In this document: positions 27,379-39,000 of the stretch, piece after piece | Numbering within the stretch: the stretch's first letter is position 1 | How the letters are laid out: each line of letters begins with the position of its first letter | From: QHWT01 sp963755695 | GTDB taxonomy: Bacteria > Acidobacteriota > Vicinamibacteria > Vicinamibacterales > 2-12-FULL-66-21 | DNA: 64,000 nucleotides | Assembly (NCBI GenBank): GCA_963755695.1 | Contig: CAVWLB010000010.1 | Span: forward strand, 372,001 to 436,000 | Reading direction: 5' to 3' | Translations under genes and position numbers: made by a program | The notes under the pieces: generated by a model | The model's input: only the letters and a program-made list of their open reading frames with translations | Told to the model about the DNA's origin: nothing | The model's database searches: none

Positions 27379-29714
27379 GACGACTACTCCCGAGGGGGCC
27401 TCGGGGCAGGCGCTTCGGCCTCCCTCTACCCTTTAGGACGGCCCCGGAATCACAAGGGTTCGAGAGGGGCCGCCGGCAGGCTCGGCTCAATCCATCCCGA
27501 GGATTCTGGTCGCCGCCGGAAGTGGCAAAGGCGGCCACGGCGAGATTGTGCTCGTGCTCCACGCGGCTGAGCACGGGGGCAAACGCCGGAAGAGCGCGCA
27601 GAGGATCAAGCCAGTCGTCGAACGCGAACAGCGGGTGGCAGAAGAAGCCCGCCGCGGTGGCAAGCTCCAGAACTTCGGCCGCCTTCGAGGTTGCTCCGGC
27701 ATGGGCGAGTTGCCTCCCGAGATAATAGAGGCCCTCGGGATCGCGGAAGCCTGATGCGACGATGTCCTCGATTGCGGCGATCGTTTCGGCCGGATGGCCT
27801 TCCAGCAACGCCCGCAGAGCGCCGATGATCTGTCGGATCCGTGGCGGCACCTTCCCCTGCTTCTCCGCCAGGAACGCCAGCGCCTCTGATGTTCGACCGA
27901 GCGCCGCGAGCGAGAAGCCGACGACGACCGGCGCTTCAACAGTGCTCGCCACCACCGCGTCGTGGTCGCGCAGCATCCAGAGCGTGTGGATCACCGAGGT
28001 CTTGATTGACGGGTCGAGGCGGCGCGCCCGCGCATCCGCGCGGAGAGACGCTCCGAGCAGGCCGCAGTACCGGCATGCGTAGACGAGACCGGCAAACAGC
28101 TCGGGATCCGTGCTCCGTCGGCTGGCCTGGCCGAGGAGGCGCACCATGGCGTCGCGCGCGCGCCCGCGATCGATGTCGATTTGCGCCGTCAGGTTGTGGG
28201 CGAGCGGCAGATCCGGATTCAACTCGAGGGCACGCTGCAGCGCGGCCTCGGCGCGAGCCAGGTCGTCGCTGCTGCCGCCGCCCAGCTTGCCGATCAGCCT
28301 CTGCAGACGTCCGAACCGTGCCCACGCGGGTGCATAGCGAGGATCTTCCTGGAGCGCCTGCTCGTAGAGGTCGCGCGCGATGGCCCAGCTCTTTGGATCC
28401 GCGGCCAGCTCGTTCGCGCGCAGGTAGTACTCGGTACGACCGGGCGGTGGCCGGTGCGTCGTGCGCCAGCATGCGCCGCTCGCGCGTGGACAACGGCAGC
28501 GAGAGCGACTCGACCACCTGACGCGTGAGATCGTCCTGGAGCTGGAACGCGTCGTTGAGAGGCACTTCCGCCGTCTGAGACCACAGCACCCGGCCGCCTC
28601 GTACATCGACGAGCTGCGTGGCCACGCGTACTTGCGCGCCCGCGCAGAGCAGCGTGCCGGTGACGGCAGTATCGACGTCCAGCTCGGAGGCGAGCGCGGT
28701 CAGATCGGGTGCTTCCGTCCTAAACCGCGCGGCCGCGAGGCTCGGGCGTACCACCAGCGACTCGACGTTGCCGAGCGACGCGGTTATCGCATCGGCGAGG
28801 CTGAACGAGAGGAAGTCGATCTCGGGGTCCGGGCGGAGCATGCGGAACGGCAGCACGATCAGCCGCGTCATCCTGCGGGCGGCGGGCGTTTCATGCGAGT
28901 CGGCCAGCCGCAGCGCCGCACGAAGATCCTGCGCCATGGTGGCAGCGTCGGGATAGCGGTCGGCCGGCCTCTTGGCGGTTGCGCGGTGGAGTACGCGGTC
29001 GACCGCCGCAAGAGAGGGTGAGCCGCCCAGGGATGGCAGCGGCTCGTACATGACGCCATGAAACACTTCGGCCGTGGTCTTTCCGGGGAATGCCGTGTCG
29101 CCCACCAGCAGCTCGAAGAGGATGGCCCCCACTGCGAACAGGTCGGAACGCGCATCGAGCGGATGGCCGGTGAGCTGTTCGGGCGACATGTAGTTGGGCG
29201 TGCCCATGATCGTGCCCACCATCGTGATGGCGGCGCGCGTGTGGTCGCCGGCCTCCTCGGCGCGGGCCAGACCGAAGTCGAGCAGCTTGACTCCGTGTGG
29301 TGTGAGAAAGATGTTCGATGGCTTCAGGTCACGATGCACGATCCCTCGCGCGTGGATCGCGGCGAGTGCCGAGAGCACCGCGAGGGTGATATCGCCGCTG
29401 TCGGCCAGCGGAATCGGCCCGCTGGCGAGGCGCGCGGACAGAGGCTCCCCCTCGAGCAGCTCCATCGCAAGGAAGAGCTCGCCGTCTGCTTCGCCGATTT
29501 CGTACAACTGACACACGTTCGGATGAGACACGCTGGCGGCCGCCCGTGCCTCGCGCCAGAGGCGCTGTCGCGATTCCGGATTCTGGCTGGTGCCGCGTAC
29601 CATCTTGATGGCCACCTGACGGTGGAGGCGCTCGTCCGTGGCGGCGTACACGACACCCATCCCTCCTTCGCCGAGCTTCGACATCAAACGATAGTGGGCG
29701 ATGGTATCGGGCAT
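27368..29714 (-). pseudogene. Ser/Thr kinase with TolB-like and TPR regions, one frameshift
   Basis: The N-terminal kinase domain is complete: GEGGMGVVY, VAIKMV, HRDLKPSN, DFGLAR, GTPNYMSPEQ. A TolB/adenylate-cyclase-like segment follows (LIVLPFRML, then VDTAVTGTLLCAGAQVRVATQLVD), then TPR repeats (ANELAADPKSWAIARDLYEQAL onward). No membrane segment separates kinase and TPRs, unlike the other kinases here. The frame breaks at 28433 with one extra base in TACCGAG; expected TAC GAG gives YEYYLRANEL. Restored length is about 780 residues. The last 40 residues are Arg/Pro/Gly-rich and overlap the DUF4136 start, so the natural stop may lie slightly earlier. Confidence 0.84.
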
Positions 29715-29727
29715 GAGTGACGAGGTG

Positions 29728-29733
29728 ATTGTA
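29728..29733 (-). promoter_or_regulatory. -10 box close to kinase-TPR start
   Basis: TACAAT on the minus strand ends 13 bases before the ATG at 29714. No Shine-Dalgarno sequence lies between them. Confidence 0.45.
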
Positions 29734-29819
29734 TCGCCTTGCGCTCACGCGGCGATTGTGGTCCAGAATGAGGCGACGGACCATTGGCAGGCTGCGGAAC
29801 ATGGGACAGCCTGCTTGTC

Positions 29820-29882
29820 AATGCCGAGTGCCGAAAGGCCAAACTTCTGAGGTCTTCGGCATTTGGCATTCGACATTCGTAA
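29820..29882. repeat. Seven-base-period inverted repeat
   Basis: Read in sevens from 29820 the sequence gives AATGCCG, AGTGCCG, AAAGGCC, AAACTTC, TGAGGTC, TTCGGCA, TTTGGCA, TTCGACA, TTCGTAA. The left arm (AATGCCG type) is the reverse complement of the right arm (CGGCATT type), and the register is kept through the turn. It sits between divergent genes. Confidence 0.8.
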
Positions 29883-29909
29883 TTAAACACGGTCTTCGCC
29901 TCTAGAGTG

Positions 29910-32141
29910 ATGTGCCCGAGCGATGATCGCTATCGTGTTCGCGCGCGTTCCAGGCCGCGTGCGATCGTGCTCGCCCTGACCGCGGCCCTTGGTGCGCTCG
30001 CCGCACTCACGCCGGCCACGGGAGCGATGCAGCAGAAGCCTGCCACCGCCCAGGCCGATGCACAGGACCGCGGCCGCCTGCTGGAGCTGCAGCGGACGGC
30101 GGCAGCCCGGCTGCAGCAGGCGGCGCGCGAGGGCGCGACTCCCGATCAAGTCAAACGTGCACTGCTCGATGCGAGCCGCAGTCTCGAAGCACTCGGCGCC
30201 GAACCCGCTTCAGCGGCAGCGCCCGGGCCGTCCGCCAAGGCGAGTCTCGCGCCGGCCCTGCGAGAGGAACTTCGTCGCGCGGCGTCCGAGCTGACGACGC
30301 TCGCGTCAGGAGACGTTCAACACGTGGCTTCGTCAACGGGACCTGTCCTTGCGCTTCTCGAAAAAGTACGGACACAACTCGAAGGGGAGGTCGCGCTGGG
30401 GCTAACATTTCAAGGGAGCTACAGTCAGACCAAGCCGAAAGAGCCAGTCTACGGCGGCCACGCGTCCGGCGGCATGGCCCCGCCGCCCGCGAATCCGCCG
30501 TCTCTCGAGGACGCCGCGCCGGTGCCGGTGACCTTCGAAGAGGGGGGGCGACTGCCGACGAGAGTCTACTGTGGCGGCCCGACCAAGGATCACATTCTCG
30601 AATCCGCCTGCGGCGGTGTGGCCCTGCTCGACTACGACGGGGATGGGCTGCTCGACATCTATCTGGTGACGGGCGCGGAGTTGACGCCCGCACGCGAGCG
30701 CGTCCCCCACCAGAATGCTCTCTATCGAAATCTCGGGGGATGGAAGTTCGAGGACGTGTCGAAACAGGCGGGCGTTGATCTTGCGGCCTGGGGAAGCGGC
30801 GCCTGCGCCGGCGATTTCGACGGCGACGGGCGCCTCGATCTCTACGTCACGGACTGGGGCCCGAACGTCTTGTTCCGCAACCGCGGCGACGGTACCTTCG
30901 AAGACGCGACGGAAAAGGCCGGAGTTGCTGCAGGCGGCTGGAGCACCGGCTGCACGTTCTTCGATTCCGACGGCGACGGCGATTTGGATCTCTACGTCGC
31001 GCGCTACGTGGAAACCACCTGGGACTCCGTGGTGCACGCGCAGCGCACGCTCGTCTGGCGCAATGGGCCTCACATCATGGTCGGGCCCGCCGGACTTCCG
31101 GGCGAGTCGGATCTCTTCTTTGAAAACGTCGGCAACGGCCGGTTCGTGGAGGCGACCGACGCGCACGGCCTGACCGACTCGGCTCGCGCGTATGGGTTCG
31201 GCGTCGTGGCGACCGACTACGACGACGACGGGTTCGTCGATTTATTCGTGGCGAACGACTCGAATCCGAATTTTCTGTATCACAATCTGGGGAACGGCCG
31301 GTTCGAAAGCGCAGGCCTCGCCGCGGGCGTGGCGGTCAACGGCGACGCCCGCGTGCAGGCGGGGATGGGTGTGGACGCCGGCGACTACGACGGCGACTCT
31401 CGCACCGACCTCGTGCTCACCACGTTCGCCCGGGATCGCTATACGCTCTATCACAACATCGACGGTCATCAGTTCGAGGACGCGAGTACCTCAGCGGGGA
31501 TCGCTGCCCCTACATTCACCCGCATGGGATGGGGCGCCGCGTTCTTTGATGCCGACCTCGACGGGAAGCTCGATCTGTTTTTCGCGAACGGGCACATTTT
31601 CTCGGACATCGATCAATATCCGCAGCTGGGCGAAACCTATCGACAGAAGAACCAGTTGCTGCTGAACCTTGGTAACCGGTTCCGCGACGTCTCGGATCGC
31701 GCTGGCGCCGGACTCCAGCTCGCGCGCGTCGGCCGCGGGCTTGCCGTGGGGGATCTCGACAACGACGGCGATCTCGACCTCGTCGTCAGCAACATCGACG
31801 ACACGCCGACGCTGCTCGAGAATCGGCAGGCGACGAAGCACCACTGGGTGGCGGTGCGGGCCGTATCTCCGACCGGCAATCGATTCGCGATCGGCGCAAA
31901 GGTGACGGTCACCGGCGGCGGCAGAAAGCAGTTCCGTGAGATCCGTTCCGGCGGGAGCTTTCTGTCGCAGAACGACCTGCGAGCCTCCTTCGGGCTCAAC
32001 GACTACGCAGGTCCGGTCGACGTCGAGATCCGCCTGCCCGGCGGGGCGCGCTGGCAATGGAAGCAGCTTCCAACCGATCGCCTGCACGTGCTCACGCTTT
32101 CCGAATCCGCCAGCATCTCGAAAACCGGCCTGGCGCGATGA
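29910..32141 (+). CDS. Exported FG-GAP/UnbV (CRTAC1-like) protein
   Basis: A 743-residue protein with a signal peptide at about 15-40, preceded by a basic N-terminus. A helical region (40-160) leads to FG-GAP/VCBS propeller repeats (about 230-630: DYDGDGLLDIY, DFDGDGRLDLY, DSDGDGDLDLY, DYDDDGFVDLF, DLDNDGDLDLV) and an ASPIC/UnbV domain (about 645-730) with GAKVTV and SGGSFLSQNDLRASFGL. The family is thought to bind ligands outside the cell; no enzyme activity is established. GTG 29907 is an alternative start. Its stop overlaps the next gene's start (ATGA), so the two are made together. Confidence 0.88.
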   Translation: MCPSDDRYRVRARSRPRAIVLALTAALGALAALTPATGAMQQKPATAQADAQDRGRLLELQRTAAARLQQAAREGATPDQVKRALLDASRSLEALGAEPASAAAPGPSAKASLAPALREELRRAASELTTLASGDVQHVASSTGPVLALLEKVRTQLEGEVALGLTFQGSYSQTKPKEPVYGGHASGGMAPPPANPPSLEDAAPVPVTFEEGGRLPTRVYCGGPTKDHILESACGGVALLDYDGDGLLDIYLVTGAELTPARERVPHQNALYRNLGGWKFEDVSKQAGVDLAAWGSGACAGDFDGDGRLDLYVTDWGPNVLFRNRGDGTFEDATEKAGVAAGGWSTGCTFFDSDGDGDLDLYVARYVETTWDSVVHAQRTLVWRNGPHIMVGPAGLPGESDLFFENVGNGRFVEATDAHGLTDSARAYGFGVVATDYDDDGFVDLFVANDSNPNFLYHNLGNGRFESAGLAAGVAVNGDARVQAGMGVDAGDYDGDSRTDLVLTTFARDRYTLYHNIDGHQFEDASTSAGIAAPTFTRMGWGAAFFDADLDGKLDLFFANGHIFSDIDQYPQLGETYRQKNQLLLNLGNRFRDVSDRAGAGLQLARVGRGLAVGDLDNDGDLDLVVSNIDDTPTLLENRQATKHHWVAVRAVSPTGNRFAIGAKVTVTGGGRKQFREIRSGGSFLSQNDLRASFGLNDYAGPVDVEIRLPGGARWQWKQLPTDRLHVLTLSESASISKTGLAR

Positions 32142-35100
32142 CGACACGGTTGTTCACCGCGGGCGTTCTGGTGGTCGTTGGCTCTATTGTCGGGGCGCAA
32201 CCGCCCGAGCGAGCAGGTTCCAAGGCACCTCCGACCGCTGGCGTCGAGCAGCAGACGACAGCTGCAAAAACCGTCACGCTGGCAGTCCCGGAAACGATGC
32301 AACCGTTTCTGAAGAACCTCGAGCCGGGAAGCGACCCGTTTCCGGTGGAGCGTCAGGCAAAGGAGCTCGACGCACGGCTCGGCGAACTCTCCGAGGCATT
32401 TCGTTCTGGTCGTGCTCGGGCGGGCGGCGCCACCAAACAGCTTCTCGATCCAAGCTTCCGCGGGGCACGACTTCTTCCGGTCGAGGCACCGAGCACGAGT
32501 CAGGGGACGCTCGATGTGGAGAGAGCCAGGAATCTGCCGCACGACCTGACGCTCGATCCAGCTGCGTTCGGCGCGGAGTTGCAGCGGCTGACCAGCGATC
32601 TTCGGGAGATCGCGGTCGCGGAATTTCTGATCACGTCGATCGAACCTGAGGGGGCGCCCGATTCACCCTCGGGCGTTCACACCAGCGTCCGTTACGACAT
32701 CGTCGGCCCGGGAATAAAGGCGTACCGCGTCGAGCACGTGGGCGAGTGGGACATGAGTTGGCGGCGCAACCCGTCAGGCTGGCAGGTGACCCGGTGGATT
32801 GCCGCCTCGCATCTGGTAAGCCGGGCACGACACCCGATTTTCACTGAAATCACCGAGGCGGCTCTCGGAAGCAACGACTCCTTCCGAAAACAGCTCAACG
32901 TCGATCTCGACTCCTGGATGTCGACCTTCGACTCGGTGCTGACGCGCGATTCGAACGGCCACCATGGTGTATCGGTTGGCGATGCGGACGGAGATGGGCT
33001 CGACGATCTCTACGTCGCGCAGCCGGCCGGATTGCCCAATCGTCTCTATCGGAATCGCGGCGATTCCACTTTCGAAGACATCACCGAGAAAGCTGGCGTG
33101 GGCGTTCTCGACGACACGGCGGAGTCGCTCTTTGCCGACGTCGACAATGATGGCGACGAGGACCTCGTGCTGGCCACGGCGACCAAGCCGATCCTCTTCC
33201 TCAACGACGGCAAGGGGCACTTCACTCCCGTCGAGGACGGCTTTCGCTTCGCGCGGCCGATTCAGGGAGTGCTGACGTCGATCACCATGGCGGACTACGA
33301 CCGCGACGGCTTTCTCGATTTGTATCTGTGCGTCTACTCGTACTTCTTCGGAGCCGGCGAAGACAAGGCAGGAACGCCCGCGCCGTACTACGACGCGCGT
33401 AACGGACCGCCTGGCATCCTTCTGCGCAATGACGGGCACGGGCATTTCGTCGACGCCACCGAGGAGGCAGGGCTCGATGTCGGCAACGATCGTTATCACT
33501 TCGCCGCGGCGTGGGCGGACTACGACGGTGACGGCTGGCCGGATCTTCTGGTCGCGAATGATTTCGGCACCAAGAATCTGTATCACAACCTCGGGCGGCG
33601 CGCCGGCAAGGTGCAATTCGAGGACGTGGCCGCCTCAGCGGGCGTTCTCGATCATGGCGCCGGAATGAGCGCGACGTTCCTCGATTACGACAACGACGGC
33701 TTGCTCGACATCTATACCGGCAACATGTGGAGCGTCCCCGGCAAGCGGGTGACCTCGGCCCCATCGTTCATGCCCGATGCGACGCCGGAGGTGCGCGCGC
33801 TCTATCGACATCACGTTCGTGGCAATTCGCTGTTGCGAAACCTCGGCGATGGACGCTTCGAAGACAAGACACTCGAGGCCCACGCAGAGATGGGCCGCTG
33901 GGCGTGGTCCTCGGACGCGCTCGATTTCGACAGCGACGGTTGGGAAGACCTTTACGTCGTCAACGGAATGCTGACGCGCCACACGGAGGACGCCGGTGGA
34001 GACCTCGAAGGATTCTTCTGGCGTCAGGTGGTCGCGCATTCGCCGCTCACACGCGCGCCCGGCACGCCCTACGACGAAGCCTGGCGGGCGATCAACCAGT
34101 TGCTGGTTCATGGCTCGATAGCCAGCCATCAGCGCAACGTGTTCTTGCGCAACGATGGACACGGAGGCTTCGACGAGATCTCCGGGACGCTCGGACTCGA
34201 CCTCGATCAGGACGGCCGATCGTTCGCCGTACTCGACGTCGACCGCGACGGCGATCCGGACCTCGTCGTGATGGCCCCTCGACAGACGCCACAGCTTCGC
34301 GTCTTTCGAAATGATTTCGAGACGCTTCCCGCTCCGGGTGAAAGCCACGCCGCTTCGCTCGCGGTCCGGCTGATCGGGACCAAGAGCAACCACGATGCGG
34401 TTGGCGCCAGGGTCATTGTCGAAACCGATCGATTGCACAAGACCAAATTCGTGCAGGCCGGTTCCGGATTCCTGTCGGAGCACTCGAGAGAACTGCTCAT
34501 CGGTCTCGGGGAGAGCGAGCATGTCACTAAGCTGACGGTGAACTGGCCGTCAGGGGCAACTCAGGTATTCAGCGACGTGCCACTGAATACCCGCGCCCGC
34601 ATCGTCGAGGGAGGCGACATCAAGAGCGAGCCGTTCGCTCAACGATCCGCAACGTCGGCGACCGCAACCGCTCCACCTCCGGCATCACCCCCGAGTGCGA
34701 CGTGGTTGTACGAGCCGTTCCCTGCGCCTGACTTCTCGCTTCAGGATCAATCAGGACGATCCCGTTCGCTCGCGGCATTGAAGGGAAAGCCCGCAGTTGT
34801 TCTTCTCGGGTCGTTCGAGGTCCCGGCATCGCGGGCGGCGCTCGAGACACTCGAGCGCGGCGCCCAGGCGCTCAACCAGGCCGGCATCGGAATGATCGCC
34901 ATCGGGATCGATCCGCCACGCGACAAGGCACCGCTGCCTGGTCTGGGTTCGGGTGCGGTGCCAGTCGTGGTTGCCACACCTGAAGTTGCGTTGAGCCAGG
35001 CAATTCTCTACCGCCACCTTTTCATGAACCGGCAGGACCTACGGTTGCCCAGCACCCTGCTGATCGATGCAGGCGGGCAGGTCGTGAGGGTCTACCGCGC

Positions 35101-35965
35101 TCGCCCGGACGTTGCACAGATCGTAAAGGATTCGGCCGGGATCGACGCGGCGCCGGCAGAGCGGCTCACGCGAGCCGTGCCGTTTCCGGGAACCTTCTAT
35201 TCCGCACTGCCGCTTCGGAACTACCTGCCGTACGGCCGGGAGCTTCTCGATCAGGGGCTCGAGTCTGCGGCCGTGGTCGCATTCGAGCGCGCCGCGCAGG
35301 CCAACCCGGGCGCGCCGACGCTTTATCGTCTGGGCACCTTGCTCGCCAGGACCGGCGAGTCGGCGCGGGCGCGTGCGGCGTTCGAGCGCGCCCTCTCTCT
35401 GCAACCAGATCTGGCCGAAGCCAACAACGATCTTGGAGCGCTGCTCGCGCAAGGGGGCGACCTCGAGAGTGCCATTGGTCATTTCCGGGCGGCGGTCGCC
35501 TCGACTCCCGATTATCCCGACGCGCTGAACAATCTTGGCTACGCGCTTCTTCTCACCGGCCACGACGATGAGGCGCGGACGCTGTACGAAAAAGCGTTGA
35601 CCTTGCAGCCCGACTTTCCCGAAGCCTTGAACAATCTCGGTCTGTTGTTCGGTCGTGCAGGAGAGATGGATCGAGCGGAGCGCTATTTTCGCGAGGCGCT
35701 CAACCGTCGCGGGGATTATGGTGAGGCGGCCAACAACCTGGCGCTCGTGCTGGTTTCGAAGGGCCAGCCCAACGAAGCGATCAGCTTGCTCGAAGCCATA
35801 CTGAAGAGGACCCCGGAATACGAAGGAGGTTACGTGACTCTCGCCAAAATCTACTTCAGTCTGGGCCGCTCGAAAGAAGCAGTCGGTGTCCTCGAACGCT
35901 TGCTGCAGAGAAATCCCACCCACGCCGTTGCGCTGGAACTGCTCAGGCAGTGGAAGGCAAAGTGA
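32138..35965 (+). CDS. Exported FG-GAP/UnbV protein with redoxin-like and TPR domains
   Basis: A 1275-residue protein starting at the ATGA overlap (32138), with signal peptide 1-20. Order: a helical N-terminal region, propeller repeats (about 275-710: DADGDGLDDLY, DYDRDGFLDLY, DYDGDGWPDLL, DVDRDGDPDLV), UnbV domain (740-820), an AhpC/TSA-redoxin-like domain (about 857-1000) and TPR repeats (about 1044-1275) with alternating NNLG signatures. The redoxin-like part (FPAPDFSLQDQSGRS, then VVLLGSFEVPASRAALE) has no cysteine where the catalytic CxxC or peroxidatic Cys would be, so it is structural. It is the second of a coupled UnbV pair and lies 105 bases upstream of a TonB-dependent receptor. Confidence 0.88.
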   Translation: MTTRLFTAGVLVVVGSIVGAQPPERAGSKAPPTAGVEQQTTAAKTVTLAVPETMQPFLKNLEPGSDPFPVERQAKELDARLGELSEAFRSGRARAGGATKQLLDPSFRGARLLPVEAPSTSQGTLDVERARNLPHDLTLDPAAFGAELQRLTSDLREIAVAEFLITSIEPEGAPDSPSGVHTSVRYDIVGPGIKAYRVEHVGEWDMSWRRNPSGWQVTRWIAASHLVSRARHPIFTEITEAALGSNDSFRKQLNVDLDSWMSTFDSVLTRDSNGHHGVSVGDADGDGLDDLYVAQPAGLPNRLYRNRGDSTFEDITEKAGVGVLDDTAESLFADVDNDGDEDLVLATATKPILFLNDGKGHFTPVEDGFRFARPIQGVLTSITMADYDRDGFLDLYLCVYSYFFGAGEDKAGTPAPYYDARNGPPGILLRNDGHGHFVDATEEAGLDVGNDRYHFAAAWADYDGDGWPDLLVANDFGTKNLYHNLGRRAGKVQFEDVAASAGVLDHGAGMSATFLDYDNDGLLDIYTGNMWSVPGKRVTSAPSFMPDATPEVRALYRHHVRGNSLLRNLGDGRFEDKTLEAHAEMGRWAWSSDALDFDSDGWEDLYVVNGMLTRHTEDAGGDLEGFFWRQVVAHSPLTRAPGTPYDEAWRAINQLLVHGSIASHQRNVFLRNDGHGGFDEISGTLGLDLDQDGRSFAVLDVDRDGDPDLVVMAPRQTPQLRVFRNDFETLPAPGESHAASLAVRLIGTKSNHDAVGARVIVETDRLHKTKFVQAGSGFLSEHSRELLIGLGESEHVTKLTVNWPSGATQVFSDVPLNTRARIVEGGDIKSEPFAQRSATSATATAPPPASPPSATWLYEPFPAPDFSLQDQSGRSRSLAALKGKPAVVLLGSFEVPASRAALETLERGAQALNQAGIGMIAIGIDPPRDKAPLPGLGSGAVPVVVATPEVALSQAILYRHLFMNRQDLRLPSTLLIDAGGQVVRVYRARPDVAQIVKDSAGIDAAPAERLTRAVPFPGTFYSALPLRNYLPYGRELLDQGLESAAVVAFERAAQANPGAPTLYRLGTLLARTGESARARAAFERALSLQPDLAEANNDLGALLAQGGDLESAIGHFRAAVASTPDYPDALNNLGYALLLTGHDDEARTLYEKALTLQPDFPEALNNLGLLFGRAGEMDRAERYFREALNRRGDYGEAANNLALVLVSKGQPNEAISLLEAILKRTPEYEGGYVTLAKIYFSLGRSKEAVGVLERLLQRNPTHAVALELLRQWKAK

Positions 35966-36070
35966 TTCCCCTTGACTTTTCTCTTCAGTAGGACCTAGCT
36001 ATCTAGCTGCACCTTACGCGGTTCCGGCCTTTCTTCAGTCGAAAATGAAGGAAAAAGGAGGAGGAGTCTT

Positions 36071-39000
36071 ATGTCCTTCTGGAAAGGGTCCAGGGGTAGG
36101 TTAGGTCTTGCCCTTGTTGCCCTTGTCTTCGCGGGTAGTCCGGGAGTCCTTCAAGCGCAGACTACGAGCGCATCCGTTTCTGGGTCGATCCAGGATTCAC
36201 AGGGCGGGGTCCTTCCGGGCGTGACGGTCACGATGACCAGCCGCACGCAGGGCAACGTTCTCACGGCGGTTTCCGACGAGGGCGGTCGGTTCGTTTTTCC
36301 GATCGTTCGCCCAGACACCTATCAACTTCAGGTCGCGCTGCAGGGCTTCAAGACCCTCGAGCGTACCAACCTGGTGGTGAACGCCAACGACAAGCTGGCG
36401 ACCGGCGCGCTGACCCTGGAAGTGGGCGCGATGACCGAACAGGTCAGCGTCACGGGTCGAGTAACCGAGCTGCAGTCCGCGAGCGGCGAGCGCTCGTTTA
36501 CGCTGGAGAGCGAAGCGCTCAAGAACATCGCCAACAACGGACGTCAGCTGTTCAACTTCGCCACCCTCGTCCCCGGCGCGCTCTCGACCGGCTCGAGCGG
36601 CAGCGAGGTTGGAGCCGCCGACGGGTTCACGGTCAATGGCCAGCGGCCCAACTCCAACAACGTCACGATCGACGGCGTAGCCAACATCGATACCGGCAAC
36701 AACGGCGGCAACATGGCCACGACCAACATCGACTCCGTCGCCGAGTTCAAGGTTCTGACCAACTCTTACCAGGCAGAATACGGCCGCGCCGTTGGTGGCC
36801 AGGTACAGGTGGTGACCAAGAGCGGCACGCAGGCCTTCCACGGCTCGGGCTACTGGTACGGACGCCGGTCGGGGTGGGACGCCAATACCTGGTTGAACAA
36901 GCGGGTGACGCCGGCGATCGAACCGGCCAAGACCTCGCGCAACGATGGCGGCTACACGATCGGCGGCCCGGTCGCGTTCCCCGGGTTCAACATGGACAAG
37001 AAGAAGCTGTTCTTCTTCTGGAGCCAGGAGTGGCAGCGGCGCACGACCCCGGCGACGTTGCATCAGACGCGGGTCCCGACGGCGCTCGAACGGGCCGGCG
37101 ACTTCTCGCAGAGCGTCGACAGCAGCGGCAATCCGTTCCCCTTCATTCGCGACTTCAGCACGGGCCTTCCCTGCGGCGCGGGCGACACGCGCGGCTGTTT
37201 CCAGGACGGCGGCGTGCTCGGGCGGATTCCGGCGAATCGGCTCTATGGCCCGGGCCTCGCCGCGCTCAGCATCTTCCCGACGGCGAACTTCTCGGGCGGC
37301 AGTGGCCTCAACTTCACGAGCCAGGATCCCGATAGCCCGAAGCGGCGGGAAGATCTGCTGCGGATGGACTTCCAGGCGACGAGCAACTGGCGCGTCACCG
37401 GCCGCTACATGAAGAACTCGGAAGACATCCTGCAGGCGTACGGGACGACCTGGGCCGGCAACGGCAGCGACCAGCTTCCGACACCGGTGTTGTTCCTGCA
37501 CCCCGGCTCCAACTACATGCTCTCGGCTACCGGCACGTTGAACAATTCGACGTCGGTTGAAGTGAGCTGGGGACGTGCGGGCAACTCGCTGAACTATCAG
37601 CTCCAGCTCGAGAAGTTGTTCCGGGCGAACGCGGGGGTGTCGGGCCTTCCGCTGTTGTTCCCCGATGCGGTGCAATCGGATTACGTTCCGTATTTCGTCT
37701 TCAACGGCGGGCGCACCGGCAATGCCGGGCAGTACCAGACGGATCGCGGGCCGTTCACCAACGAGAACATCACGCACGACGTCATCGCGAACATGACCAA
37801 GGTGTGGGGCTCGCACGCGTCGAAGGTGGGCTTCTATTTCCAGAACAGCTTCAAGCCGCAGAGCATCTTTGCCAGCTTCAACAGTCAGATCGACTACACG
37901 GACAGCTCGAGCAACCCCTTCGATACGGGGTTCTCTTATGCCAACGCGGCCACCGGCGTGTTCAACCAGTACACGCAGGCCTCGAAGTACGCACTCCCCG
38001 AATGGCGATACAAGAATTGGGAGTGGTATGCGCAGGACAACTGGAAGCCGAGCAACCGGCTGACGCTCGACTACGGGGTCCGCTTCTACTACCTCTCCCC
38101 GCAGTGGGACACGACGCTGCAGGCGTCGAACTTCCTGCCCGACCAGTTCAACCCCAGCGCGGCCGCGCAGCTGTTCACCCCGGTGTGCATCGGCGCCTCT
38201 CCGTGCTCGGACGCCAACCGCCGGGGCATGGATCCCGCGCTGATTGCCGCAGGTGCCACACCGACGCTCGACAACACGGTCGACAGCCGGTTCGTCGGCC
38301 GGCTCACCCCCGGCTCGAATCAATTCAACGGTGCCTTCCAGGCGGGCGACGGCATCAACGACCAGCTCCAGGATGGCAATGCCTTCCGGATCTCGCCACG
38401 GATCGGCGTGGTCTACGATCTGACGGGGCGAGGCGACACCATCGTGCGCGGCGGGTTCGGGATCTTCTATGACCGGCCGCAAGGCAACATGGTCTTCGAC
38501 ATGATCTCGAATGCGCCGGGGGTGCTGAACTCCACGCTGACCTGGGGCCAGCTCCAGACGCTGACCGCGGCGGGCGGCGATCCCAATCCCACCCTGTCGC
38601 TCAATCCGACCGCGTTCGACTTCAAGCCGCCGCGCGTCAATCAGTGGAACGTGGGCATCCAGCACAAGGCGTGGAAAGAAGTGATCCTCGACGTCGCCTA
38701 CGTGGGCTCCAAGTCGAGCGACCTGCTGCGGCAGGTGCAGATCAATGCGGTCCCGTTTGGGGCGACGTTCCAGCCCCAGAACCAGGATCCGACCCGTGCC
38801 CCCGCGGCGCAGCTGGGGTCCTCGGCCCTGCCGAACGACTTCCTGCGCCCGTTCCAAGGCTACGGGAACATCCGGATGTGGGACTACAGCGGCTACGCGA
38901 ACTATCACGCGCTGCAGACCTCGGCGACCCGCCGGTTCGACCGCGGGTTCATGTTCTCGGCGTTCTACGTCTGGAGCAAGGCGCTGGGCATCAACAGCAA

